From: Romanomermis culicivorax
Lineage: Eukaryota > Nematoda > Enoplea > Mermithida > Mermithidae
Direction: 5' to 3'
DNA: 64,000 nt
Assembly: GCA_963922205.1 (NCBI GenBank)
Contig: CAWUHX010000142.1
Span: forward strand, 372,001-436,000
Below the pieces are notes generated by a model that did no database searches, had not been told where the DNA came from, and saw nothing but the letters and a program-made list of their open reading frames with translations. A program made the position numbers and the translations under genes. Below, piece after piece: positions 51,340 to 61,676 of the stretch. Position 1 is the first letter of the stretch; every line of letters begins with the position of its first letter.

Positions 51340-51660
51340 TCATGGTGGCGATGAAACCAAAGCCGTGCTGATAAAAATTTCAGACGTTAGCACGCGTACT
51401 AATGACTGAAAATGAGAAATTTTTAAGACAAGCGCTAGAAAAAAATTAGCGATAGGATATCGACAAATTGTGGTGAAGAGTCAAAAATCGTCATTTTCAA
51501 ACATTCATTTATAATGCTTTATTTTTCGTTCAAATTCCTTTTGAAAGTACCAACATCAAGCATGATTTAATGAATCGATAATACAATAAAATCAAGTTAT
51601 TGGAATCGACAAACTCACACGTTAGTTTCAAACCGACGAATTATCAATTGTCAGCACTGT
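51340..51660 (+). repeat. Dispersed repeat family N, copy 2
   Basis: GATGAAACCAAAGCCGTGCT, GAAAGTACCAACATC, GAATCGATAATACAATAAAA and GGAATCGACAAACTC parallel 6735-7130. Here it is not enclosed by the family F ends. Confidence 0.55.
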
Positions 51661-52296
51661 TTTTACCTCGAATGAAGCCTTTATAAAATTAATTATGAGA
51701 AAAAAATTTGATCATCATGGTTCTTATTGTGGACAAAATTTTGGGATTTCGCATTTTGGTTAACTTTAGAAGGTCAAAATCTCAAAATTTGTCGGCGCTC
51801 CGCGCCAGTCATGACCATAATAGTCATTGTTCAGGCGTGACCCTCAGCAGATCTACTTCCATTCACTGATTATCTTTGAACAGTTTCTATCAGCCGAATT
51901 TAGAGTCAGTATTTTGTCGAAAACTGAGATTTTTTATCGATATACTCAATTTTTTCCTCCCTGGCTTAAAGCTTTTTAAACGTTTTCAACGTGAACTTTT
52001 TGACTTAACGATGGAGATTTAAGAAATCATTCCAGACTGTATAAATTTAGAGCTTCTATTCAGCAACGTTTTCTTGCAGAGATTCACTTTCCAGCATTTT
52101 AAAATATAAAAAGTTGAAAATTTTAAAACAAATTACAATCTATTAGTTTGATTCTAATTTTTTCACATGTTGCGAAGATTTACGAAACCCGAAAATTTTT
52201 CCGGCACTCTGCTAGGGAATTCGATATTTCGAATCCGAATCACGAAAATGTTGATAGCAAATGAAATCATGAAAAATCTATCGTTAATTTGCCTCG

Positions 52297-54226
52297 CTGT
52301 AATTGGGTGGGAGGTTGGGGGGGACACCCATCCCCCAACTTCGTCGAACCCTATATCCAAATGTCGGAACCCCCACCCCCAACGTGGTCAACCCTATACC
52401 CAACTCCGCCCCAAAAAAACTCGGAAAAATAGGAAAAAATTAGAAAAGTGACCTTTTTGGCCTTTTTGGGAAAATTTCCGAAATTTTTTCGACTTTTTAG
52501 GGGGTTTTTCGCATACCCGTCGTATTCAGGATTTTTAAAAAATAGGGGAATTTCCAAAAAAATTTTCGAACTTACTGAATATAAAGAAAATCATTTTTGC
52601 AGTAAAGACGACTTATTTTCAGTTAGTTTACGTGTGCTTGGATTAGTGGCTAAATTTTATGTTTGACGAACAGTATGTAAATATAATAATTTAATTTGGG
52701 AATTGTGACAGTAAAATGACATTGCTGAAAATTTAATTCTAAAAAAATTTAGGGGTGGGCGATTCCCCTCTTCCACACTCTAAATACGGGCCTAGTTTTT
52801 CGACGCCCCACAGCAACAACAGATCAAATTTTTAGAGAATGCCAAATTTTTAGAAAATAGTGCCAGAAAAATGCCAGATCGATTTCAAATAATGCCAGAT
52901 TTTTAATGCTAAACATAACAAGACAAAAACTCTTTCTAAACATAAAAATCACAAAATTGATATCACAATAGAAACTTTATTCAATAATATGCACGCTCTA
53001 AATGTTCAAAAGTCAATAAAATTAATAAAATCGACTTCAGAGCAAGCATCACTATAGTCTATAGCCACTGTTTTTCCCCCAAATCGTGCTTTCTGGGGAA
53101 ATAAATTTGGAAAAGGGAAAAAATTTTGGATTCTTTCCCCATTTGGGGAACAAAATTTTGGGGATCGGATACAGAAAAGATGCATTTTTAGCATTTTAGA
53201 AAATAATCATTATGTATTAATTAGCCCAGGCGGGGCTTTTAGCATGTTTACCTTCACTTATCACTTAATCTATAACAGTTTTCATCATCTAATATATTAT
53301 CTCATGTTTTAATTGGTAATCTTATTGAATGAAGATTCGCATTTTTACCTTGACAGTTTTTGAGAAAGATCAATACGTCAAGTCTCCAAGAAGCGATTAT
53401 TTCTTTCCTAACGTAAAATCAATTCAAAAGCTTCATGGAAGTAGTTTTCGGAAAATTCTACTCTCCTTACTTATATCTTTTCAGCCAAGTTCATGAAAGT
53501 TTACGAATAAATTACTGGTTTTAAAATTAAAAAAAAAACAACTTAGAAATTACGAATTTTGAACAGAAAATTCGAATTCGATTCTAGAAATACCTATGTT
53601 CCGAAAATTGATTTTACAGCGTCGAAGAATGTCAATAGCCAAAAAAATCTCTTTTGAAATCTTACTCCTCATCATAAAGGAATTAACCATCAATTTATTA
53701 TCTAATGCAAAGTCATTATGCTCTTAGTTTTCTGGAAAATTTGTTCCACAATGCTTGTTAATTAGATTTCAAACTCTAAAATTTTAATTTTTTCTCAATT
53801 TTAATGAATCAACGGCTCTAAAAACATAAGACCGTTTGAAAAAGATCAAAAACACTTGAATTAAGCGTCCATGAGCATATTTGAGCAAAATGTCTAGGAG
53901 AAAATTAAAAAGTAAATTTTTGACCCTTTTCACCATTTGGCGAAAAAGTAAAGGGGAAAAAACAGTGACTTATAGCCGGTGAAACTTCATTTTCAAAAAA
54001 TTCCAGAATTATGCCACAAATGAGAACATGATGCCAGAAATATGCCAAAAATCAGAACATTATGCCAGATTTAGTGCCAGATCATTACAAACAGTGCCAG
54101 ATCTGGCATCGAAAATGCCAGTCTGGCAACACTACCACCCCACCCCCAAAATTTCAGAAATGTTGGAACCCCACGCCCAAACTTTGGGTTTAACTTCCCC
54201 CCAACTGGTCGGACCTCTTACAGGCA
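52297..54226. mobile_element. hAT-like MITE family C interrupted by later insertions
   Basis: The left end CTGTAATTGGGTGGGAGG, with ACGTGGTCAACCCTA, and the right end CCCAACTGGTCGGACC followed by CTTACAGGCAT match the ends of the intact copies at 54615 and 55928. The roughly 1.6 kb between includes family D at 53066-53967. Confidence 0.55.
53066..53967 (+). mobile_element. Family D element, copy 2
   Basis: CACTGTTTTTCCC at the left faces GGGGAAAAAACAGTG at the right. Nearly co-linear with 35866-36780 but missing the central hairpin. A 6-bp word TATAGC lies just outside both ends, so a target duplication is possible but not clean. Confidence 0.65.
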
Positions 54227-54614
54227 TACATGCACGTGGGGGCGGGTTTGGGGAGGGGGTCTGGCCGCCAGAAGATTCTTGCTGACTCCCAGCAGATTTA
54301 ACCACCCCGGCAATGATAGAGAAGATGACAAATAAAAATGGGTGAGAGAGAAGAGAAATTCATCATAAAAATGGGAATGATGCATTACATAATTTAACAA
54401 TTTTTCTAAACAAAGCATACTTGATTCCAAAAAAGTAACATTAAAACTTTTTAAAAGTGCAGTCTAAGCAAATGATTTCATATATCTGGTTAATTTTAGT
54501 TAAGGAATATGCTGCTCGAATGTTAAAGACCTATCTTGGACTTTTTTCCGATATCAAGAACGAAAAAATTTTATTCCACCCCCTGTCCTAGCTGACCCAG
54601 TATTTTATTTTGCT

Positions 54615-54848
54615 CATACCTGTAGTTGGGGGGGGGTTGAGGGGGGACCCCCCCCCCCCACAACTTGGTCAACCATGTACCAAACATCACCAACCCCCCC
54701 CCCCCCAGTTTGGCAAAAATTAGAAAAATTTGCAAAAAAGTGTATGTTTTTGGCCTTTTTTGGGAAAAATTTCGATTTTTATCGACCCCCTCCCCCCAAG
54801 TTTCGGATTTACCCCCCTCCCCAACTGGTCGGAGGTCTTACAGGTATG
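54615..54848 (+). mobile_element. hAT-like MITE family C with perfect 8-bp target duplication
   Basis: CATACCTGTA and TACAGGTATG ends are flanked by ATTTTGCT at 54607-54614 and 54849-54856. The interior is alternating G and C homopolymers with CAACTTGGTCAACC and CCAACTGGTCGGAGG. Confidence 0.85.
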
Positions 54849-55927
54849 ATTTTGCTGAAAACTTTTTGCCCCATTTGTATAAAAACCCCAAAAAATTTTT
54901 CCTCACGAGGGAAAATCAATTTTTTTAGTTTCCTTGCATGAAAACCGCTCAAAATCATTTCTGATATGTTTTTTAAACGTTTCTCAATAACCTGCATCCT
55001 ATTCTGACAAAAAACCGACATTTTTTTGGAAAAAAGACTCGAGCTATGACCTGCTTGTGAATAAATGTTTAGGTGAGTTTACATGAGCCAAGCAAGAGAA
55101 TAATTCAACGGCATAAACTTTATTTCTCTTATTTCTTTGACGACAAAAAACAACCTAATTTTGACATAACAAGTAAATCAAACAGTAAACTTCGATAAAA
55201 AGATAACAATTAAAAATAGAAATTTGAAACTGATTCTGAACAGCTGACAATCTGACATAAAGGTGAACTTGACCAGAGGGCTTTTTTTCTGCAAAGCCCA
55301 GGTTCTAATGTGCAACTTGGGGAAAAATTTTGGTTGCACAGATAAATTTTTGGTTGCTCACTCTAAAATCGCTAAATTTGCTTAAATTTATCGGAAAAAC
55401 CATCGTAAACTAGCTTCTTTTTATCTCATTCGATCCACGTCAGTTTTAAGCATTTAAAACCCAATTTTCTGAGTTTTGGGGACAAGGATTTCAATATTCT
55501 AGAACGCTGGAAAACGAATCTTTTCACCTTTTATTTCCCAGACAGAAGGTTTGATTTCTCAGTGAATTTAATAAGTTTTCAGTCGGACAAAGTATAATTC
55601 AAAAACTAGGCAAGCGACTGAGAATTTGGATCTTTCAACCGGCGAAAATTTCTAGCATTATTCACATGAAAGTCAAAATTCAACATTTTTATGAAGATTG
55701 CAAAAAAATTTTGGAAAATTATCGAGAAAAATTTTAGCTTCCATCAAATTCTTCAAAAAACAATACAGCATCTAACTTTTATCCGTAATATGATGATAAT
55801 TAGAACCTATAAGCACTAACTAGAACGACCTTTTCTAACCGCGCACTACAATAATTCAGAAAATTATAAATGAATTGAAAGATGGCGCGAAGCGCCGGAA
55901 AATTTTCACTTTTTTCCATTCTAGAAC

Positions 55928-56142
55928 CATAGGTACCTACAATTGGGGGGACCCCAGCCCCAACCTGGTCAACCCTACACCCCCCCAAACTCGGAAAAAT
56001 TGGAAAAAACGAGGAAAAAAGTGGCTTTTTTGGCCTTTTTTCGACCCCCCTCCCCAAAATTATGGAAAAGTTGGGACCCCCACCCCCAACATTTTGGGTT
56101 TACCCTCCCATCCAACTGGTCGGCGGACTTCTTACAGGTTTG
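55928..56142 (+). mobile_element. hAT-like MITE family C, second copy
   Basis: Starts CATAGGTACC and ends CTTACAGGTTTG, flanked by TCTAGAAC and TTTAGAAC (7 of 8). The interior matches 54615-54848 closely (CAACCTGGTCAACC, CCAACTGGTCGGCGG). Confidence 0.8.
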
Positions 56143-56572
56143 TTTAGAACGCATAAAAATGCATCTCGGGACAGAACACCCTATAACTCAATCAAACTGC
56201 GCAACTTGGCAGAAAAAATTTGGTTGCACAGCCCGAACTTTGGTTGCTGTGTGTGCAAAAAAAAACCTTACTCGGCAAGCAATCACCGTTTCTCTTTCTC
56301 AAATGGGGTCTTTTGAGGAAAAATTTGGGTACGGTTCTCATTGTTAAAAAAATTTTGGGGAACTCTAACCCGAAAGGATGCGTTTTGGTGGACTTTAAAA
56401 GGTCAAAATCTCAAAATTTTACGGCGCTTCGCACAGGTCAGGGGTATAATGATAACTATTTTCTATCACGTGCGGCCGTTAGCATATCTACTTCGACATA
56501 CTAATTAATGCTCAACAGTTTGTATCAATCAAGTTAGCTCGTTTCATTTTCTAATCGTTTACAGTCAATTAT

Positions 56573-56674
56573 CATACCTGTAAGACCTCCGACCAGTTGG
56601 GGGCATACCTGTACTTGGGGGGAGGGGGTTGGGGGGGGGACCCCCCCAACCCCCCCCCTCCAAGTTCAGGTATG
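56573..56674. mobile_element. Compact palindromic derivative of family C
   Basis: CATACCTGTAAGACCTCCG, an end fragment, is joined to a near-perfect small palindrome from CATACCTGTACTTGGGG to CCAAGTTCAGGTATG with G and C homopolymers at the centre. Confidence 0.6.
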
Positions 56675-57368
56675 ATAACCAGAATTTTCTCAATTTTTTT
56701 CCTCATTTTTGCAGGTTTCTGACTACAAATACAACAAAATGCTTGAGTATGCTCCTAAAATGCATAAAAAAGCATCCGTAGCAACATTATAAACGTTTTT
56801 TAAAATGTGGAAAATTTTTGGAAAATGAAGAAAAAAATTTTGGGTTCGGTTCCCATGTGGAAAAAATCTTCGAGGAAAAAAACGGTGCAAGCAATGCTAA
56901 ATTTGTTGGAGGTACATACTACAGTACAGTTCATAGCGCTCAATCATCATAGCAAAATGAACAACGTGTGCGCAAATTAGAGACGCGAAAGTTAGTCGTC
57001 TATAGGAATGTCATGCACATTATTTACCAAAACAGTGACGAGGAGTTCAACTGGAAAAAAACAACGTCTAGAAGGAATATGCTTGGGATCAAGTTGACTA
57101 CAGTAGATAAAAACTTAGATACAAAATATTCCGCAACTTTGCCGATTATTTACAGGCCATAGGACTTGGGGTATTTGCGTTCACATCCCACACCTGGCAT
57201 AAGGAAATCATGTCGGATTAAAATTTATAAATTCAAACTGAAAGATGAATTAAATTTTGCACGTATGGATTTTAAAAATACAATAAAATGATTAAATTTA
57301 CAAGGCACTTAAACAAACGATGAATTTGATCGATGAAAACGCCGGGCTGAGTCCAAATTAGATTTATA
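56675..57368. other. Intergenic sequence without recognised features
   Basis: A 64-codon plus-strand frame at 56968-57162 has no recognisable domain. Nothing else stands out. Confidence 0.35.
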
Positions 57369-58364
57369 GGCGTGTTCCCAAAACAGCGAAGTCTCAATAC
57401 AGCGATTCTCAAAAGAGCCTATCTCAATACAGTGAATACTAAATATCTAAATGCAATAGAGTAAACTCGCGCATCCTTTTATGATAAATATGCAAAATAG
57501 GTAAATTAAAATCGTTCTTGCTAGTTGTGATTGTCTATTTTTAGTTGCATTTGGCCATCTAAATTTCACGTGCTTTCGTGGTGCAGTTGCGGTGGGTATG
57601 CGCGAACGGACCCTCCAAAATCACAAAAAAAAGTTTTCTGAGAAGAGCATTTTTTCGAAACGTTTGAAAAAAAAACAAAAGCAAAACATTATCATAAGGA
57701 TTCTCCATTAGAGTTGTTTAGCAACCAGCTTAATTGCATTTCAAAAAAACTAAATTGATGACATAAATAAAATAAAGTAAACAAATAAGATGAAATGAAT
57801 AAAATAATTAAACAGTGAAGGCAGAACAAAAAATGGATGATAAAGGCATGAGAAGTAAAACAATGTAGTAAAAAGTAAGTAAAAAATAGAACACAAGTAC
57901 ACAATCTGAAAAAATTATAATAGAAGTAGCACAGAATAAGAATATTGAACGAAATAAATCGATAAAGGAAAAAAGGAACATACATGTGGATATGCTTATA
58001 ATAAACAAACCAGAATAAAAAGCTGTAATGTCGTGAAAACACATGCTATAAAGCCATGTCAGAAATTCCAAAATGTGTGACAACCAGCATCCACCAGATC
58101 GAAAAGGAGGATCAAATGGGCCGTGTGCCAAAACGTCTACCCCGCTCAATCTCAATTTTTACATTCTAAAGATAACTGTTTTGAAAATCCCTTATTTTAA
58201 GAATCTGTTATTTTGGATAATCGCTGTATAGAGACTTCGCTGAATTGAAAATTGCTGTATTGAGTCTTCGCTGAATTGAGAATCGCTGTATTGAGACTTC
58301 GCTGGATTGAGAATCGCTGTATTGAGTCCCGCTGTTGTGTGTTTCGCTGAATAGGGGTGAAACC
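57369..58364. mobile_element. Foldback element with minisatellite arms (CAATACAGCGAAGTCT type), perfect 8-bp duplication
   Basis: The short left arm (57369-57440) has units CCCAAAACAGCGAAG and TCTCAATACAGCGATTC. The right arm (58190-58364) has about nine inverted units, CGCTGTATTGAGACTT. It begins GGCGTGTTCCC and ends GGGTGAAACC. GATTTATA flanks both sides (57361-57368 and 58365-58372). The interior is A-rich (57660-58040) and shows no transposase. Confidence 0.85.
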
Positions 58365-58479
58365 GATTTATAGATCAAATTTTTATAATGTTAATGCGCT
58401 TTTTGTCGACTAAAAAATAAACGAGTGAAAATCAGAAATTTCTCAAGTATTTTGTTTGAATTTCAAGCACTTATTGTTT

Positions 58480-58720
58480 GTTTCTTATAAAATGCTTCCC
58501 AATTCTAAAATGTCATTGCTGTTGTCAAATTCGTTTACAGAAAATTTTCATAGTAAGATTTTGACACGAAAAATTCTCTCGACGGTCAGTTGAGTAAGTC
58601 GACAAATTTCAAGTTCTGTGAAACATATGGTTTAGACAGAAACAGTAAAAATAAGTACTTGCTTTCCACTTTTATAATTAAGAAGCGTTTCAAGAAAAAC
58701 AGAGTATAATGTCATTCTAA
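58480..58720 (+). repeat. hAT-internal repeat, copy 2 of 3
   Basis: TTATAAAATGCTTCCCAATT to AAGAAGCGTTTCAAGAAAAA follows 27850-28100 co-linearly, including GTTGTCAAATTCGTTTAC and GTACTTGCTTTCCACTT. Confidence 0.55.
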
Positions 58721-58784
58721 AATACGAAACGGTGAAAGTTGAGCTACACTTGCACATTTCAAGGGCAACGCGGGCCTACTTGAA

Positions 58785-59140
58785 TCAAATGTATAGGTGA
58801 GATGAGTATGCTGTGCTTTTGTGATTTTGATTAACCCGTCGACAAGAAATGGTTTTTCCAATGCAATACGATTTTTTCTGCTCCAAAAAATGTTGGATAG
58901 TTTCTCGAAGACGATTAATCGTCAAGCTCAATGCAGTCTTCACTCGATCTAAAAATTTTTCAGCGTACCAAACGCGGGTTTCTTTCATTTGAGTTTTAGC
59001 CGTTGAACTAAATTTTACAATTGCATGCAACTTGTAGACCTGATCTTCGTTCGGATATGTTTGAGATCATGAACAGCAGGTGAGTTTTCTAACGTTCCAC
59101 TGGACCGATTTGAGGTCATTCTTCTATTGTGGAACATGAA
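58785..59140 (-). other. Possible unassigned minus-strand exon
   Basis: A minus-strand frame reads VYKLHAIVKFSSTAKTQMKE, then WYAEKFLDRVKTALSLTINR and LRETIQHFLEQKKSYC, without low complexity. Possible acceptors are GAAGATCAG just before VYKL and TCTTTTTCACAG near 59149. It lies downstream of the SPRTN stop, so it would belong to another gene or to a transposon. No family recognised. Confidence 0.25.
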
Positions 59141-59359
59141 ATGCTGCTGTGAAAAAGAAAAGGAGTCAGTGAATTAATATGATTTTTGCTTGTGCAACAT
59201 GCATTTTTCGCCAAAAAAAATTTTTTATAGAGTAAACAACTTCAAAAACCGTAAAACCAGCTTCGGAAAACACTTTTCAGATAGCCGTAAAACAGATTTA
59301 TCAGATTCATTTACTCTCTTCGAGAAACTCCCCCCCCCCCCGTGGACAGATGAACCCAC

Positions 59360-59365
59360 TTTAAT
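59360..59365 (-). other. Possible SPRTN polyadenylation signal ATTAAA
   Basis: The minus strand carries ATTAAA about 50 nt after the SPRTN stop codon. Confidence 0.35.
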
Positions 59366-59415
59366 ATTACTGCAATTAAATCTCAAAGAGAACAACGGCA
59401 AGTGGAACTTTCGAT

Positions 59416-59726
59416 TCAGTCGAAGTGAAGACAAACATCCAAATGTTGATTCATCGAACTGATCAATGTTCTCTCATTGCAAACTGGGCATTGAACGAAT
59501 TCACCAGAACTTTTTGTGCTGATAGTGCTGTAAGTATGACTGTTCGTCGTGGCGCTATAGGCTTTAGCTGAAGTTGAATGAGTCAAGACGTGACCGGAAC
59601 CTGGTAATCCCGAGAAGTAATCATCCAAAGTCTTGATCGAAGTATCGCTAACGTTGTTATTGGATTTAATGTCGCTGCCTGCTTTCTTTCGTTTCGCAGG
59701 CTGGCTGGTGCTCGAAGTGGAGGCTT
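59416..59726 (-). CDS. SPRTN: SPRTN last exon with PIP-like box and UBZ4 finger
   Basis: Acceptor GTAAACCTAG, phase 1. Basic patch QPAKRKK, PIP-like IKTLDDYF, then a UBZ4 finger with ligands in CPVCNERT and MNQHLDVC. It stops TGA three codons later, so the finger is at the very C terminus. Confidence 0.92.
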
Positions 59727-61512
59727 CTAGGTTTACAAAAAAATACTCACATAAAATTTCGGCCAAAGATGTGAAATTTTAATGAATTATATATATATAT
59801 ATGTATATATATATTTAATGTGGTCGTAATTTAGAAATGCGAATGTAGAAATCCTACGATCTGCTTTTTTATAAAATGCTTGTGAATGGAAAAATAACCG
59901 AATATTAACATTGTCGTGGATATCATCTGCACAAAGCTTTTACGACATATTTTTTCTGAAAAAAGTGTAACAGGTTAGTTGAGTACGCCCACAAATTTTC
60001 AGTTCTACCTGAAATACAGTTAAGCCGAAATCGAAAATATACAAAACAATACTTGCTTTTAACTGATATTATTTACATGAACTTAAAGAAAAACATCATG
60101 TATTATAGAAGACGAACTTCGTGAGCCTTCGTCTGATTGACTACATGAAAAATGACTCAAATCGACTTGAATACGTCAATACGCCACCTGGTGTCGGGGA
60201 TGGACATAGTCTATCTCCAGGTTGCGAAGAAATAGCCAAAGTCGACGCGATTTGCGTCGACGCCGATTTGCATAGACACCGTGCATAAAAATGCCGGTCG
60301 TCTATGTTTTTGGTCATTCAATGATTTGTTGCTTATTTTGTAATAAAGAAAAATCGGCGGGCCAGTAGGCCAATTTTTATAATATTGTTTATATTATTTT
60401 TGTGGAGAATTTCCGCCCGAAATACAACGACCCCCGGCCCGACATTTACTGGATTACTCGCAGCGGAGGGAACGCAGGTTAGACCCCGGATTCCTGGAGT
60501 GCCACCCAGCGTGCAAGTCTACATTTGCAACTCAATTCTCGGCCTGACTTCTGGGTTTGCCCCTGGTTTGAAGTTACTTGAGCTCAGAGAGTTATTTAAT
60601 CTTCTGCAGTTGTTTGGAACGAAAGCAGGAGATCTTAGTTGATTTTGAGACTGACCGAACTGTTGCAAACTTATTCTACCTAAGGTTTCGGCCTGATTAG
60701 GTGAATTAGCGAGCGACTGATTAGGTCTATTTTTGATACCAATCCATTTATTACATTTCTCAACTTCCACCAAGTCTCATCTCAACACTGGAATCACTTT
60801 TAAAGTTCTACTTTTACGGTGATGAACTGACTTTTAGTCTTTTGTTTCGATTGAAAATTTTCTGGTTCTCGAACTTTTTTGAACGTTCCCCCGCAATTTC
60901 GCTGGTGTTCGTCGTACCACAAATCGTTGGGGCCCGGTGCGCGGTTCATAGACCTTTTGACCCAGCCGTAGAACGGCGGCAAATTTCGGCACGTACCTTC
61001 ACAGCGCCACCAATGTTTCTTATTCTCAGCAACTTCGGCGTGAAAAGTGTGATAAATCTAAAAACAAGAATAAGATAGAGACGAACCTATAGAGAAAAAC
61101 TCACCGTTATATTAGTTTTCGCAATAGAATTGATTCGATTCATATGATACTGAAACTGTGGTCCGTGTCCGTCATGATCCTGAAATACAAAAAATAGGAA
61201 CATATTTGGACTTAATATCTAAGTTAGTTTTCCAATCAAAATGTGAATTATAATTGAATTTGGGAAGTAAAATCAGTTATTCTCAAAAATGCATTTCTTT
61301 TTTTCGATAGCAGATTTTCGAGAACTGTTTTTCAGTCTGTGCAATATTTGACATCTACCCTATTATTGGCGGTCACGAATAGATAAGCATGTATCATTTC
61401 GTGGAGCAAGGTTTCCACAAGATCTTTCCGAGGTCGGAATTTGAGCAAAGGCTGACTCAATCGAACAGAACATAAACCGCCACGTCCTTCATAAGAACAT
61501 ATTCCGGCACAT
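59416..61512 (-). CDS. SPRTN: SPRTN (Spartan) DNA-protein crosslink protease, 3' five exons, 5' end missing
   Basis: SPRTN is a nuclear, DNA-dependent metalloprotease that degrades proteins crosslinked to DNA, working with PCNA, ubiquitin and p97. Five minus-strand exons join in frame: 61359-61512, 61105-61179, 60832-61057, 60578-60775 and 59416-59726 (320 residues). The SprT domain shows ETLLHEMIHAYL (catalytic HExxH), DHDGHGPQF with the third zinc-binding histidine, and a zinc ribbon starting WWRCEGTC and continuing WYDEHQRNCGGTF. The C-terminal part holds a PIP-like box IKTLDDYF, with Ile in place of Gln, and a UBZ4 finger (CPVCNERT and HLDVC). Human SPRTN has 489 residues; about 75 N-terminal residues before CAGICSYEG are not in the window. 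A clear SHP p97-binding box was not seen. Introns here are short (46-180 bp) except the last. Confidence 0.92.
59786..59818. repeat. TA dinucleotide microsatellite
   Basis: A run of TA repeats with one TGTA interruption, in the last SPRTN intron. Confidence 0.7.
59865..60110 (+). repeat. hAT-internal repeat, copy 3 of 3
   Basis: TTTATAAAATGCTTGTGAAT to AAAGAAAAACATCATG is a diverged relative of 27850-28100 and 58480-58720, inside the last SPRTN intron. Confidence 0.5.
60578..60775 (-). CDS. SPRTN: Probable SPRTN linker exon
   Basis: Reads LVEVEKCNKWIGIKNRPNQS, then a Q/N/S-rich stretch with LGRISLQQFGQSQNQ. The phases (1 in, 1 out at GTAACT) fit both neighbours. The acceptor GATGAG has a poor pyrimidine tract and the preceding intron would be only 56 nt, so this exon is less sure. 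Confidence 0.6.
60832..61057 (-). CDS. SPRTN: SPRTN exon with zinc ribbon
   Basis: Acceptor TGTTTTTAG, then IYHTFHAEVAENKKHWWRC, YGWVKRSMNRAPGPNDLWYD and CGGTFKKVREPENF. I place the donor at GTCAGT, phase 1, to match the next exon; the frame stays open only 12 codons further. Confidence 0.92.
61105..61179 (-). CDS. SPRTN: SPRTN exon with third zinc ligand
   Basis: A 25-codon exon, DHDGHGPQFQYHMNRINSIA and KTNIT, between acceptor GTATTTCAG and donor GTGAGT. It has no alternative reading of similar quality. Completes the HExxH...H zinc site. Confidence 0.95.
61359..61512 (-). CDS. SPRTN: SPRTN exon with HExxH active site
   Basis: Acceptor TTTCCTTTTAG, phase 2. Reads CAGICSYEGRGGLCSVRLSQ, then RKDLVETLLHEMIHAYLFVT. 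Donor GTAGAT, phase 0. Near identity to vertebrate SPRTN leaves little doubt. Confidence 0.95.
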
Positions 61513-61676
61513 CTAAAAGGAAACAAAGAGAAAATGAAGTAAATCAAATCATAAACTCTATTGAGTGAATCGAAAGCGTTAAACTGGAAATTGGAACCCG
61601 AAACCGAGATTTAAGGAGCGGGTTATTCTTTGCTTTTGCTCCGATTTTGGGCATTCCGTTTTTTGAGTAATTATAT

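Noticed and set aside
53058-53976. Possible target duplication TATAGC around family D.
   Set aside because: Only six bases match and the spacing to the two ends differs by several bases, so it is not a clean duplication.
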